Shown here: positions 7,306 to 17,544 of the stretch, piece by piece
Numbering within the stretch: position 1 is the stretch's first letter
Layout of the letters: each line of letters starts with the position of its first letter
Source of the DNA: Acidobacteriota bacterium
Lineage (GTDB): Bacteria > Acidobacteriota > Terriglobia > Bryobacterales > Bryobacteraceae
NCBI GenBank assembly: GCA_017307505.1
Contig: JAFKEE010000042.1
Coordinates: forward strand, 53,153 to 117,152
Direction: 5' to 3'
DNA: 64,000 nt
Position numbers and translations under genes: made by a program
The notes under the pieces: model-generated
Database searches by the model: none
What the model was told of the DNA's origin: nothing
Seen by the model: the letters and a program-made list of their open reading frames with translations, nothing else

Positions 7306-9987
7306 ATGCCTGGACAGCATCACTTCGAGCATCTCCCGCTGATCTTGCGCGAGCAGGGCCGTGCAAAGCTCAAAGGGGGCGGCAAGGCATCGCCCCAGAC
7401 GATCGCCAACAGGAATGCTCGCCAGGCGCACAGCACAGCGCTCTCCACCGCCGCACAATCTCTGAAAACCAACTGGGGGATTATCAAGGCTCAGAGCGCC
7501 GCGCAGGGCGTCCCAATCATCCCTCAGGGCATTCCCATCCTGCTGAAGATAGATCCCCAGCTTGATCTGGATGTCTTGCGCGAGAAGTTCGAGTTTGAAA
7601 TCGTCGCGGAACAGGAAGAGGGCTATGTCATCGTCGCAGCTGAAGACATCGAATTGACGCCCTTCGTCCAGATGGTGAACGAGTTTGCTGTCGAAATACA
7701 TGGTTCGGCCAGAATTGCGGAAGTCCACCGGCTTTTCGACGATCCTGCCGACCGGCTTCGCCGCATCCTCTCCGATCGGCTGCTGGAGATCTGGCCCACT
7801 ATCACGGATGCGCAGATCTTCATTGTCGATGTCGGCATCGCTTGTTCCGGCACCAAGGAGATACCGAAACGTCCCGCCAAAGGAAAACGCATGACGGATG
7901 CGGATTGGGCGAAGCGGGAAGCGGAATGGTCGCAGGCGCGCGCCGACGCGTACAGCTCATGGGACTCGATCAAGCAAGAGCGCGAAACCGAGATCGAGGG
8001 ATTCGCAACGCACTACGGAGCGGAGATCATCCACCTTGTGGACGGTGCGCCGTTCGATGCGGCCGTGCTCCCGGACAGTTTCACGGTCCGTGTCAGGATC
8101 ACGGGCAAGGGTCTCCGCGATTTCGTATTGAACTACCCATACATCTTTGAAGTCGTCGAGCCCGAAGACATCGCCCTGCCACAAAATCCCGCCGTCCCGG
8201 CACCCGCAGCGGCTCGTCAGATCGCTCCGGTGGCACCCGAGGCCGATGCACCCACTGTCTGCGTTATCGACAGCGGCATCCAAGAAGCCCACATCTTCAT
8301 TCAGCCTGCCATTGATCAACCAACGTCATTTTGTTTCCTGCCCGGCAGACCAGCGACGGACGTCGGCGATTTTGTGGGGCCGGGCGGGCACGGCACGCGC
8401 GTCAGCGGCGCCGTCCTATACGGCGAGACGGTGCCCCCGAACGGGACGCCGAAGCTTCCTTGCTGGGTTCAGAACGCACGCGTCCTCGACGAACAGAACA
8501 AAATGCCCGAGGATCTCTTCCCGCCGGAGGTATTGCGGGCCGCAGTCACCCGATTTCATGGCAGTCCCCGGCAAACCAGGATCTTCAATCACTCCATCAA
8601 TGCAAACGGATATTGCCGTACCCGGTATATGTCGGCTTGGGCCGCCGAGATCGACCTTCTGAGCGCCACGTATGACATCCTGATCGTGCAGAGCGCCGGC
8701 AACCTCCCGACGAAGGGTCCGGTACCCTACATCGGCGTCAAGGATCATCTTGATGCCGGGAGGCCCTATCCGAGATACCTCGATGAGGATTCAGCTCGCG
8801 TCGCAAATCCGGCGCAGAGTCTCCAGGCCCTCACCGTCGGCTCGATCACCTATGGTGCCTTCGACGAGAACGGCTGGCGAAGTTTCGGACGCGAGGATGG
8901 CCACCCGTCCGCCTTTTCCCGTTCGGGGCCCGGTATTTGGAGCGTCATAAAACCGGAAGTCGTCGAGTATGGGGGCGACGACAGCCGAACTTCCAACGAT
9001 CCTGTGGACGTCCGAAACGGCGGAATTGCTGGGGCCTGTCCCGAGCTGATCCGGTCCACGATGTTCCCTCCTGGGCCCGCGTACGACCGCGATGCCGTCG
9101 GCACGTCGTTCGCGGCGCCGAAGGTGACGCGGATTGCCGCCAGGCTGCAAGCCGTCCTCCCCGACGAACCAGCTCTTCTATATCGTGCCCTCATCGTCCA
9201 ATCCGCACGTTGGCCCGACTGGGCTGAGGGCTTGATGACGCAACTTCGCCTGACCGCCGACCTGCAGGAGCGCCAGGCCTTGATCGATAAGGTTTCGCGT
9301 GTCATCCGCTGTCTCGGTTACGGATTGCCCGATGTGGTGCGCGCCACAACGAATACCGACCACCGCACAACGTTCATCACGAGCGGTTCGGTGTCTATCA
9401 AGCCTCTTGAAGCTCATATCTACCAGGTGCCGATCCCAGAGGAACTTCGCGGCGCCGGCGACGAGTACGACATTCGTATCGAAGTGACGTTGTCTTACGT
9501 GGCGCAACCGCGCCGTACCCGCCGACACTTGCGAAGGTACCTTTCGACGTGGGTGGACTGGATAAGTAGCAGCCTTGGCGAAAGTATCGCATCCTTTCGT
9601 GTTCGCGCCATCAAGGAAACACCGGCGGACGACAGTCCGCAGCCGGGCGAGACACTTCCTTGGGTGCTGCAGGACCAGCCCCACCACGGTCTCATACGCG
9701 GCACTAAACGAAATAACGGCACCGTACAGAAAGACTGGGCCGTGGTGAAGTCCAATGCTCTGCCCAGGGACTTTTGCATCGCCGTGCGCGGTCACGAGGG
9801 CTGGAGCCGCGATCCCGATTCTACGGCGAGCTACAGCCTAGCCGTTACCTTCGAGATTATGGGTCAGGAAATTCCGATCTACGACGCGCTGCGAACGGCC
9901 GTCATCGAGTTGCAGGAACTTCAGGCGGAAGCGGAGATCGAGGAAATCGAGACGGAGGAAGAGGTGGAAATCGAGGTCGATGAGTAA
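7306..9987 (+). CDS. ietS: IetS-type subtilisin-like serine protease (S8)
   Basis: This 893-aa product has the full S8 catalytic set: Asp in VIDSGI (about 322), His in GGHGTRVSG (about 362), oxyanion Asn in QSAGN (about 466) and Ser in GTSFAAP (about 601). A roughly 300-residue N-terminal region precedes the protease and a beta-rich 250-residue region follows; the very C-terminus is strongly acidic (EIEEIETEEEVEIEVDE). There is no signal peptide, so it acts in the cytoplasm. It follows ietA by 2 nt. In the Agrobacterium system IetS is the toxic component restrained by IetA. Confidence 0.9.
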   Translation: MPGQHHFEHLPLILREQGRAKLKGGGKASPQTIANRNARQAHSTALSTAAQSLKTNWGIIKAQSAAQGVPIIPQGIPILLKIDPQLDLDVLREKFEFEIVAEQEEGYVIVAAEDIELTPFVQMVNEFAVEIHGSARIAEVHRLFDDPADRLRRILSDRLLEIWPTITDAQIFIVDVGIACSGTKEIPKRPAKGKRMTDADWAKREAEWSQARADAYSSWDSIKQERETEIEGFATHYGAEIIHLVDGAPFDAAVLPDSFTVRVRITGKGLRDFVLNYPYIFEVVEPEDIALPQNPAVPAPAAARQIAPVAPEADAPTVCVIDSGIQEAHIFIQPAIDQPTSFCFLPGRPATDVGDFVGPGGHGTRVSGAVLYGETVPPNGTPKLPCWVQNARVLDEQNKMPEDLFPPEVLRAAVTRFHGSPRQTRIFNHSINANGYCRTRYMSAWAAEIDLLSATYDILIVQSAGNLPTKGPVPYIGVKDHLDAGRPYPRYLDEDSARVANPAQSLQALTVGSITYGAFDENGWRSFGREDGHPSAFSRSGPGIWSVIKPEVVEYGGDDSRTSNDPVDVRNGGIAGACPELIRSTMFPPGPAYDRDAVGTSFAAPKVTRIAARLQAVLPDEPALLYRALIVQSARWPDWAEGLMTQLRLTADLQERQALIDKVSRVIRCLGYGLPDVVRATTNTDHRTTFITSGSVSIKPLEAHIYQVPIPEELRGAGDEYDIRIEVTLSYVAQPRRTRRHLRRYLSTWVDWISSSLGESIASFRVRAIKETPADDSPQPGETLPWVLQDQPHHGLIRGTKRNNGTVQKDWAVVKSNALPRDFCIAVRGHEGWSRDPDSTASYSLAVTFEIMGQEIPIYDALRTAVIELQELQAEAEIEEIETEEEVEIEVDE

Positions 9988-10218
9988 TCCGGGCTTCCCC
10001 GTCCGACCGATATCTCCGATTCAGATTTGTTGAAACCGACAGCGCTCTGCCAACCAGGGCTGTGTACCTCAACCGTTTTTCAGCCTTCGTGAACGAGACT
10101 TGAAGCAGGCCTTCAAAACAGGAACTCTCTTACGTCATCCTCGGCATTGAATTAAATCATTGAACCTCCCCTGGACTAGCTTGCTCACTGTAGCGCCCCA
10201 CCGATTCAGGTCGTTTCC

Positions 10219-11109
10219 TTAGTCCAGACCGGGAGGCACTCCATCGGCGGTCTGTGCCTGGGTTCCACTGCCTTGCCCAATTCTGGTAACGACTTCGTTC
10301 ATTGTGTAATGCACAAACTGCTCGCCGAGTCCCGTCAAGACGTATGGCTTGATATCCTCGAACGCCGATTCGATTGTGTTTGACACCGGCTGCCGGGATT
10401 TCGGGCGTCTCTTCCGTAAGAATTGGCCAGCTTGGTTCGTTTCGCGATCCTGCCGAATGACGCCGCCGGTGCTCAGATCGCGGATCAGGAAGCGGTACAA
10501 ATCAGCTTCCGCGGAATCCTCACGCGGTAACTCGCCATAGATCTGATCCCAAATCTCGAAGCGGGTGATCCCGCGGTTTGCGTAGATCGTGCGTATGACC
10601 GCAAAGTGCGACTCATGATATGTATTCAGCCAGTCGAGAAAAAGCCTTACGACGTCATCCGAGCATAGTCGCGTACCCGCAGAGTTCGCGAGAACGTTCC
10701 CGACATATCGCCTCTTTTCTTCGGTGGCAGCATCATCCCACACGCGGAAAGCGCGTCTGACCAGTTGAAGATATCCTTCGCTCTGAATGCGCGCGTCAAT
10801 CGTGTCACCGAGACTTTCAAAGCGGTTCACGACGGATTCAAGTGTGGCCGTGAGCTTCGCGAGTTTCCTCGCGTGCTCCTCCAGCCATTGCGTGTGGAGG
10901 CTGTTGGTTCGAAGGGTGCCTTCTTCGATTTTGAAATTGGCTGCCGCACTGAGGAAGCCACCAATCCACGGAACGCTACCCAGGGCGGCCATGATGAACT
11001 TCTCGAATGCTCGGCGCCGATCCGAGGGGGATGCCTTTGCAATTTCAGTTCGGAGGAAAACCTCGGCCTCTTGCTGAACATTGAGCGAGATGATCTCGTC
11101 GTCGAACAC
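10219..11109 (-). CDS. Unknown 296-aa protein with Gly-rich hydrophobic segment
   Basis: The GTG start at 11109 follows an in-frame stop closely, so the start is fairly fixed. Residues about 40-60 form a glycine-rich hydrophobic segment (AALGSVPWIGGFLSAAA) of the kind seen in membrane-active toxins. A helical domain follows, then a winged-helix-like stretch (RGITRFEIWDQIYGELP to LSTGGVIRQD) and a charged tail. I do not recognise the family. It follows, by 25 nt, a gene broken by frameshifts (11135-11547), and both may once have formed a two-gene unit. Confidence 0.65.
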   Translation of the reverse strand: MFDDEIISLNVQQEAEVFLRTEIAKASPSDRRRAFEKFIMAALGSVPWIGGFLSAAANFKIEEGTLRTNSLHTQWLEEHARKLAKLTATLESVVNRFESLGDTIDARIQSEGYLQLVRRAFRVWDDAATEEKRRYVGNVLANSAGTRLCSDDVVRLFLDWLNTYHESHFAVIRTIYANRGITRFEIWDQIYGELPREDSAEADLYRFLIRDLSTGGVIRQDRETNQAGQFLRKRRPKSRQPVSNTIESAFEDIKPYVLTGLGEQFVHYTMNEVVTRIGQGSGTQAQTADGVPPGLD

Positions 11110-11134
11110 CGTAGTCGGGCTCTTTCAATCGCGA

Positions 11135-11547
11135 TCAGTCGAACTTGATGCGCTTCGCCTGTTGCAGGACGTGCTGCCTGTGCTCTTGCGCCTCTTCTTG
11201 ACGTCTCTCTCTTCGCGGCATATTCGGCATACCGCGCATTTGTCTCCTCCAGCGCCAGTAGGGGCGTTGCCTTGTGAGTCTTTTCGACCTCCTCGATCGT
11301 CGTGCCCTTCAGCCAAATCGTATCACCCGTGACCTCGCAAATGCCCGGACGATGCAAGCTTGTGTAGCTTGATGGATGGTCCCACGCGCGAGCGAAGTCT
11401 TCCGCCCATTCGGCTGGCGGTCGACGTGAGAGTTGAAAGGGAACGCTGTAAAGCGCGGAACCCCGTGTTCCGTCATTTCGAGGCTTCGTGACAGATTCCT
11501 CAATTATGCGCAGGATTCGGGTCGGTTGGACGTCGGACCTGCTTCAT
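11135..11547 (-). pseudogene. Frameshifted gene upstream of the 296-aa protein
   Basis: A clear protein-like reading exists only if frames are switched twice. The middle frame reads EWAEDFARAWDHPSSYTSLH, continuing to NARYAEYAAKRE, but has no ATG/GTG/TTG before 11357. An ATG at 11547 is in another frame. At the 3' end the reading resumes one frame over as RRQEEAQEHRQHVLQQAKRI and stops at 11135. The 3' switch lies on a CT/AG dinucleotide run (about 11204-11212), where loss of one repeat unit gives exactly this shift. It is either a pseudogene or a sequencing indel. Confidence 0.55.
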
Positions 11548-11913
11548 TTTATGTCGCAACCCTGGCCAACGCGAGCACCTTCGGGCTTGCTTCGGCCGAC
11601 GCGCGAGGTGGGCAACACAGAGCACCTAGCAGTAGGTGCCGCGGTGCAGTTGCAGTACTGTGGATTGTATGTGGCCGTTGGAAGCTCGGTCCATTAGCAG
11701 CGAGAACTCAGTGCGGCAGACGTGCCCCAAGCGGTACCGCTATAGACCCCCCGGAACCGGCACACCTGCCACGGAAGCAGGCGAGCCGCAAGCCGTCCCC
11801 TCGATGTGTCCACTTGCTGGCCAGCAATGTGGGCAGTGTAGCTGGTCAAACTCTCCCTTGAACACCCCCGCCGGAGAAACGGCGACCGTTACATGCCGGT
11901 GAGCCAGCTGCGG
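11548..11913. other. Gap without supported gene, with small hairpin
   Basis: Several open frames overlap here, but none is protein-like. A perfect hairpin GCACCTA-GCAG-TAGGTGC lies at 11622-11639. The stretch separates the frameshifted gene from the 3' end of the nuclease-STAND gene and may be an insertion-sequence scar; I cannot show that. Confidence 0.35.
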
Positions 11914-14283
11914 TCAATGCAGAGACGGAAACCGTTCGAGCGCAGGCAACACTCTTTCGTCCAGCATACGACGGGCAAAGCCAGCCGATCGAACATCAGC
12001 CGAGCCCGCCAGCTGGTCGAGTGCGGTATGAATTCTCATAAGCAGAGGAAATGAGTTTCGCTCCAATGCCAAATCAATCCATTCCTCCGCTTGGGAACCA
12101 AGAGACGCGAAAAAGTTGAACATCGCCACGGTGATCGGTTCCACCATTCCCGCCCTCTCGCAAACAACTTCTCCTTCGTCTGTATGGTGCGTTAGGACAC
12201 CGGCCATCTCCGGATCAGCGGCCACGGCCCGCAGAACGATCGGGCAGGTCCCGACTTCGGTCATGATCATCGGATCAACGCGGGCGCCGGGCATCCCGTT
12301 CTCTTCCACGGCGAAGGGCCGACTGGCCAAATGGGACAAGATGAGCCAGCTATGGATATTGGTGATGGTCTTAGGGACGTCATTGCTGTCGGCTTCCTGG
12401 ATCGATATGCGCTCGCCCAAAGCATTCACGACAATCGAACCGTCCCGCTCGAAGGTGACCTCCATCGCTCCAATGCCGGGGAAATACATGGCGGCGCGGG
12501 TGCCGGGTTTGACGGGATGCTGTTCCGGCTTGAGCTCGATGAGTTGCATCACAAGGCTCAGCGGCAGCCCTCCTTCGCGATGCGCGGTGTCGAGAATAGC
12601 GTGGGCCGCGATGATATCGCCGAGTGGTATGCCCTCCGCAGCCTGGACGAGGTCTTTCGCGGCACCCCTGGTGTCGGAGTGCATGGCGGCGAGCTTATCG
12701 CTTAAGATGATGGCCGCTTCGCTGGCCAGCAGTTCAGGCGCACGGATAACCATGATCGCATCGCCCGTATCGGGCACGAACTGACGCAGAATACCCTGGC
12801 CAACAAGCTTTTCTATTTCTGAGTGACTCAGCTCCTGTTGTAACGTCTTTCGGCGCACCACATAGGTCGCCATCGATATCAGAATGAGCGCGATTGGCCT
12901 TTTTCGGTCCTCGGCGTCGCGCAGTACCGCACGTGCGGTTTCGCGCAGCAGTCTACGGTTCTCCGCATCCCTGAAGGTTTCTCGGGCATGTGATATCAGA
13001 TCAAGGCCGAGGAGCGGGGGGACCCCGGTAATGAGTTTTCTTTTTGTGTGGTCCCCCTCCGCGACGATCTCAGAAGCAATGGCACGCAAGACCCAGCATA
13101 GCCGGAGCTCTGGACTCTTTTCGCCTCCTCTCATGATGCCTATGTGATGGGCTTCCAGAAGGCGGCAGGCGCCTCGAAATTCATCCTCATCCAGAGCGCC
13201 GACTTCGATTCTTGATGCTCGCCGACCGATTGCCGACTGCTTGCGGCCGGTTGAATTCAGAACGACCCTATCGGCCACCGTATCGTCCAGGCTGACCATC
13301 ACGCAGAGTCTCTCGCCGAAAAGGTGTGACGTGAGATCGGTGATCTCGTCGCGAATCGTCTCCCTGTCGATACTAAGCCCATCTATCGCAATAACGAGCG
13401 ACGGGCCGGTGGACTTTGAATGGCGCATCAGCCAGGTACGCGCTTCGTCATCGGTTATGGGCCAGGCAAGCGCATCCGCGAGAGCGGACGCCACGGTTCG
13501 GTACACTCCCGCCCCAGCCTCGGCATCGACAAAGAGCACCGCTAGATCTCCCGAAGCATCGGCTCGGAGGGTGATTTCCCTGAGCACATTGCTTTTACCG
13601 CTTAACGGCGGACCTTCGATGAAGACAAGATGTTTGCCTTCCTTCATCAAGGCCCATGCCACTGCTGCGGCTTTACGGGGTATCAGGAAGTCTGGCACAA
13701 AGGGCTGAAGTGGATCGTTCCATTCCCCCGCCATTTCCGTAAGAGTGACCCGCGACGTTGCCCGAACCGCCTGAAGCCAAACCGTCGGATTGGAGCCCAT
13801 GAGAATCTCCACAGCCCGCTTTAGATCCTCGGCGGCGACATGCGTTGCCGCGCTCAGCAAGCTGGCGAATGCGCTCTGCGTAAGGTCATCGGGTTTCCAG
13901 GGGCTGCCTGTATGGGTTTCCAGCAGATGAGGATCGTCACTGCCGTTTGCGACGACGACTAGTGGAGGCCGCGGGTGCAGCATCCGCGCATAGGAGAGTC
14001 CCTGATCGATATCGGACTGATCAATCACGTGACCGGGGCGCTTCAATTCGAGGACAGCTAAGGGCTGGTCGCCGGAATAGAGCAATACATCCGCCCGCGC
14101 ATTCGCTTTGGTTTGTTCTCTACCGTCAACCTGGATAGTGGCCCTGCCCCAAGTGAACGAGAATATCGTCTGGTGCCTTACGGCTCCGGATGGAAGCCAC
14201 GGAAAAACCCGGCTGATCACCGCCTGCAGATCCGCCTCAAAATCCGCTTCGGTGGGCCAAGTCGTGGACTGTTCAATCGGCAT
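11914..14283 (-). CDS. PD-(D/E)XK nuclease fused to STAND-type ATPase
   Basis: The product is 789 aa from the ATG at 14283 (GTG at 14319 is an alternative). The N-terminal about 130 residues form a type I restriction HsdR_N-like nuclease domain: Asp in RADVLLYSGD (about 65) and the E-x-K of AVLELKRPG (about 79-81). A P-loop domain follows with Walker A GPPLSGKS (about 224-231) and Walker B LVIAIDG, then a helical region and a C-terminal region of no recognised fold. This resembles Avs/STAND sensors, in which target binding activates an effector domain. It lies about 100 nt downstream of the SIR2-Argonaute gene on the same strand, presumably as the third gene of one defence operon. Confidence 0.75.
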   Translation of the reverse strand: MPIEQSTTWPTEADFEADLQAVISRVFPWLPSGAVRHQTIFSFTWGRATIQVDGREQTKANARADVLLYSGDQPLAVLELKRPGHVIDQSDIDQGLSYARMLHPRPPLVVVANGSDDPHLLETHTGSPWKPDDLTQSAFASLLSAATHVAAEDLKRAVEILMGSNPTVWLQAVRATSRVTLTEMAGEWNDPLQPFVPDFLIPRKAAAVAWALMKEGKHLVFIEGPPLSGKSNVLREITLRADASGDLAVLFVDAEAGAGVYRTVASALADALAWPITDDEARTWLMRHSKSTGPSLVIAIDGLSIDRETIRDEITDLTSHLFGERLCVMVSLDDTVADRVVLNSTGRKQSAIGRRASRIEVGALDEDEFRGACRLLEAHHIGIMRGGEKSPELRLCWVLRAIASEIVAEGDHTKRKLITGVPPLLGLDLISHARETFRDAENRRLLRETARAVLRDAEDRKRPIALILISMATYVVRRKTLQQELSHSEIEKLVGQGILRQFVPDTGDAIMVIRAPELLASEAAIILSDKLAAMHSDTRGAAKDLVQAAEGIPLGDIIAAHAILDTAHREGGLPLSLVMQLIELKPEQHPVKPGTRAAMYFPGIGAMEVTFERDGSIVVNALGERISIQEADSNDVPKTITNIHSWLILSHLASRPFAVEENGMPGARVDPMIMTEVGTCPIVLRAVAADPEMAGVLTHHTDEGEVVCERAGMVEPITVAMFNFFASLGSQAEEWIDLALERNSFPLLMRIHTALDQLAGSADVRSAGFARRMLDERVLPALERFPSLH

Positions 14284-14382
14284 GCCGGGACCTATCGCCC
14301 TTCCATGGCACGATGCCACTGGTTTCGAGCCGCGAGTCGTCGCCTGCCTTCCGTTCAGTCTGACTGAGTGAGACGATGTACA

Positions 14383-17300
14383 TCATATAAAGAGCCGAAA
14401 GTCATAGGTCCTCGGCTCGAATCGTCCAAGGAGCGAACCGATTCTTGCGATTTCGTTCGAGGACTGGACCGTTGCCGGGAGCCTGGTATAGAGGTCGAAG
14501 GTATTCCAGTTCATTTTGGATAGCCCGAGAATCTCCGTTGCGAGGTCCCGGATGTCGGACTGCCCAGCGTGTCTCCTCACGCTCAGGGGAGCGGGAATTC
14601 TGCGTTTTCCCTGATAATAGCGACGCGTATTGCTGACAGCGGAGCTCACCCCGTGAACCCATATCAGCGCGGAGAAATCATCGAGTCTCACGACGCTTCC
14701 GCGCGAAACGGGGTAATTGTCCTCGTGAAGACCACCCCTGCCATCTACCGCCGAGGCAATATAGCGCAGCGCGTCGTCGATGGTGATCTCCAGCATGTCG
14801 ATCTGCGGCACGCCGCTTAAGCCCTCTTTAAGTCCGAGTTGCTCGTCCTTCGTGAAGCGCGTGCGCTTATGGATGACCACCCGGTGCGGCAGTACGGAAC
14901 GCGATTCGAAGAACAGCTCGCGGATCTGCTCCCCCACCCTCCTGGCGTCATCGCGCGAGAGAAATGGATTCTTGCCGTAGAAGATGGGGTTTTCGACCTG
15001 GCTGAGCCGGTATTGCAGGCCCTCCCCTTGCGAGCTGTAGATGTGGCTGCATCCCATGACCACCTTTCTTCCCTGTTCCTGATTTAAGTCGTAGCTCATA
15101 CCCAGTCCGACATAGGCGGTGTTCCTCTCCAGGTCGTTCAGTAGCCACGGCGTGCGAAGCGCTTTGACGTAAAACGCGAGCGATAGCCACCACCAGACAC
15201 GGCACTGAAGCTTATCGGCGAGCGTCTCCTGATCCAGAAATTGCGTGCCTATTCCCCGTTGTACACTGCTTGCCTTCACGAAATCATGAACGTCGAATCG
15301 TTCCTCCTCCGTATTGAAGCGGCGGTAAGAGGCCCAGCGATCGGGGAAGAAGATCAAAACGACATTCGGTGAAAAGGACGCCTGAAGCGTCTCGATCCCC
15401 CGGTTGATAGCTCTGGCAACGTCCACGGTTCTGGCTCGGTTGTCCGCGCCCTCCGGCTCGGGGCAGGTGATCCATCCGCGGCTGCCGGGCTCGGCGACTA
15501 CAAGGTCCAGCCCGAAAGCATTGCGAAAGCCCGGATACGGCGGCACATAGTCATCTTCTTGCCGGCTCGGCTGGATCTGACGCCCCAAGCTTCCCAGGAA
15601 CGACTGCAGAAGCTTGGCTTCCGCTTTCGGACAGACGACACCCATGCGAATTTCGCTGCCAAAGCCCTGAAGGGTGAGGGGATAGTCGAAAGGACGGTTG
15701 TTGAGAATGCCCCTGATAGGATGAGTGTCCTTGGCGGTCGCCGTTCCGGCGCGACTGGCAAATACCAACTGCGGCTCCGGTATCTGCAGACCGCGATGTT
15801 TGATGAGCGGCCGGAATTTGGGCTCCAGGGCAACTGGCGGGGATTTTCTTCCGCCGGTGATCTCCGCAAACGCAGGTGTCCTCCGTACCGAGAAGCGGAA
15901 ACCCGATCCGGAATTGCAGGGATACTCATACATGCGGAGCGGAGTGGGACTGCCCAGGATTTGGCCCCGCCAGAAATTAACGGCATCGTTGAATTCCTTG
16001 TTGTGTTGCCATCCGAGAATGCGCATCTTTATGGTTTTGGATTCTTCCCCAGGGGCGAGCTGACCCGCCGGATCGAGCACACGCAACGATGGCTTGAGAA
16101 TAAGGAACGAGCGTCTTTCCAACTGACGCAATGACATGTGGACCGATTGAAAGGCGCGAAACAGCCGGCCTTCGAGTTGCTCCTCTCTGGGCGAATCCGT
16201 CGTCCATATTTCTCGCTTTCCGTCCGATTGCAAGCCGGGGTTGCCGGCGGTCATCGCGCCGGTGAGCGCCTCCAGCATCAACGACGTGATCGCGCCGTCC
16301 TCGAAGCGAAGGCAGTCTTCGGGCAGCGGTTGGCGTTTCGGCTTATCCTTGATATTTTCGTCGAAACAGGTTTTGACGTCGTCAATGGTTCCGAAAGCGA
16401 AGATCTGGCCCTTATAGGGCACGGCAGCGACAGCACGCTGCGCACTTTGCTCTCGCACCCATTTCCACACATGCTGTTCGGGCCATTTCTTGGGTTCGAA
16501 AGCAAGTGCCTCCGAGGGACACTCGATCTCGAAGGCATTGCTCTTGAGAATTCCTGTAGTCGCCCCCGCCTCGATGTGAAACGGAACCCGTTCGTCCTCA
16601 GCACCGCCGCGGTTTTGGACGATGATTTCTCCCGCCTGATCCCTAGCGGGTGTGTCGAGGCAGTGTTGTGCCAGTCGCACTATGAGATCATCGAATCCCT
16701 GCGTCGGCACCAGATAGGCGGTCCGGCCCTGACTGCGAGCATGTGAAATGAGTTGCCACACACGTGCGGGCACCCCTGCAACGTCCTGAACACACCAATA
16801 GAGGCTTCCTTGCCGCCGCTCTTCCATCCCCTTGAAGAAGGCATCCATGATGGAGGCATCGCGGCCACTATAGCCGCAGACAATGACGGGTGAGTTTCTC
16901 AACTCCTGCACCAATGCGGCTTCCAGGGCTTTCTCCTGTGCCTGAAGCTCCTGATCCGTATTTTTCAGGTGATCGTAACGATAATCGCCATGGAGCGAAA
17001 CGGTCAGCAATTCTCCCGCTTTCACGCCGCGCACGATTCGGTGGGTGGAGTCGAGGCCCACTTCAATGGGGGTGATGTTGCTGCTTGCGAGCGAACGGCT
17101 GGTGAGTTGATCGAAGTTCGTCGTCCAGACGGACTTGATCAATCGATGCGAAGCCAGTAACGCAAGAAGCTGGTAACCCGTATGCGGCTTCGCATTTCGC
17201 ACCTTCTCCTGAAAATAGGCCCGCCTGCTCTCCGGGATGGGGTAACACGCTTCGATATAAACTCCGTATTCATCAGGAGCGCCTTCGGCGGGATAGATAC

Positions 17301-17544
17301 CCTGGCGATCGAGCCACCGCTGGATACGATGGCGCACGCTCGCCAGCGATAGTTCGGAAAACTGCGCCTGCAAGCCCAGATTGTTGGTTAGGAATATCTC
17401 GCGTTTCCATTCCCATATGCACATCTGCGCGGAAGGCATGCCGGACGTGATCGACGCCCCTGCCCCCAAGAAAAATGCATGAGGGGTGCTTTGGTTCACT
17501 GCGACCGATCGTATGAAGGCATCAAGGGGAAGGATCTCCGTCAT
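14383..17544 (-). CDS. Fused SIR2-APAZ-PIWI short Argonaute (SPARSA-like)
   Basis: This 1053-aa product starts with a SIR2 domain: FFLGAGASITSG (about 25-35), TTNFD (141-145) and LHGD with the catalytic His (about 185). Residues about 300-560 fit an APAZ/N-L1-L2 region. The C-terminal half is MID-PIWI, with YVGLGMSYDL where the first catalytic Asp is absent and a typical end (LSKMNWNTFDLYTRLPATV then YDFRLFI). Known: short Argonautes have dead PIWI domains and use guide-directed target recognition to trigger SIR2 NAD+ depletion; fused forms exist (Paraburkholderia graminis type). Its start overlaps the helicase stop by 4 nt, so the two are translationally coupled. That helicase partner is not part of the standard SPARSA unit. 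Confidence 0.85.
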   Translation of the reverse strand: MTEILPLDAFIRSVAVNQSTPHAFFLGAGASITSGMPSAQMCIWEWKREIFLTNNLGLQAQFSELSLASVRHRIQRWLDRQGIYPAEGAPDEYGVYIEACYPIPESRRAYFQEKVRNAKPHTGYQLLALLASHRLIKSVWTTNFDQLTSRSLASSNITPIEVGLDSTHRIVRGVKAGELLTVSLHGDYRYDHLKNTDQELQAQEKALEAALVQELRNSPVIVCGYSGRDASIMDAFFKGMEERRQGSLYWCVQDVAGVPARVWQLISHARSQGRTAYLVPTQGFDDLIVRLAQHCLDTPARDQAGEIIVQNRGGAEDERVPFHIEAGATTGILKSNAFEIECPSEALAFEPKKWPEQHVWKWVREQSAQRAVAAVPYKGQIFAFGTIDDVKTCFDENIKDKPKRQPLPEDCLRFEDGAITSLMLEALTGAMTAGNPGLQSDGKREIWTTDSPREEQLEGRLFRAFQSVHMSLRQLERRSFLILKPSLRVLDPAGQLAPGEESKTIKMRILGWQHNKEFNDAVNFWRGQILGSPTPLRMYEYPCNSGSGFRFSVRRTPAFAEITGGRKSPPVALEPKFRPLIKHRGLQIPEPQLVFASRAGTATAKDTHPIRGILNNRPFDYPLTLQGFGSEIRMGVVCPKAEAKLLQSFLGSLGRQIQPSRQEDDYVPPYPGFRNAFGLDLVVAEPGSRGWITCPEPEGADNRARTVDVARAINRGIETLQASFSPNVVLIFFPDRWASYRRFNTEEERFDVHDFVKASSVQRGIGTQFLDQETLADKLQCRVWWWLSLAFYVKALRTPWLLNDLERNTAYVGLGMSYDLNQEQGRKVVMGCSHIYSSQGEGLQYRLSQVENPIFYGKNPFLSRDDARRVGEQIRELFFESRSVLPHRVVIHKRTRFTKDEQLGLKEGLSGVPQIDMLEITIDDALRYIASAVDGRGGLHEDNYPVSRGSVVRLDDFSALIWVHGVSSAVSNTRRYYQGKRRIPAPLSVRRHAGQSDIRDLATEILGLSKMNWNTFDLYTRLPATVQSSNEIARIGSLLGRFEPRTYDFRLFI

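Noticed and set aside
11636..11902. Possible insertion-sequence end near 11.8 kb
   Set aside because: A short stretch looked like an IS terminus, but I could not find a matching opposite end or a transposase frame.
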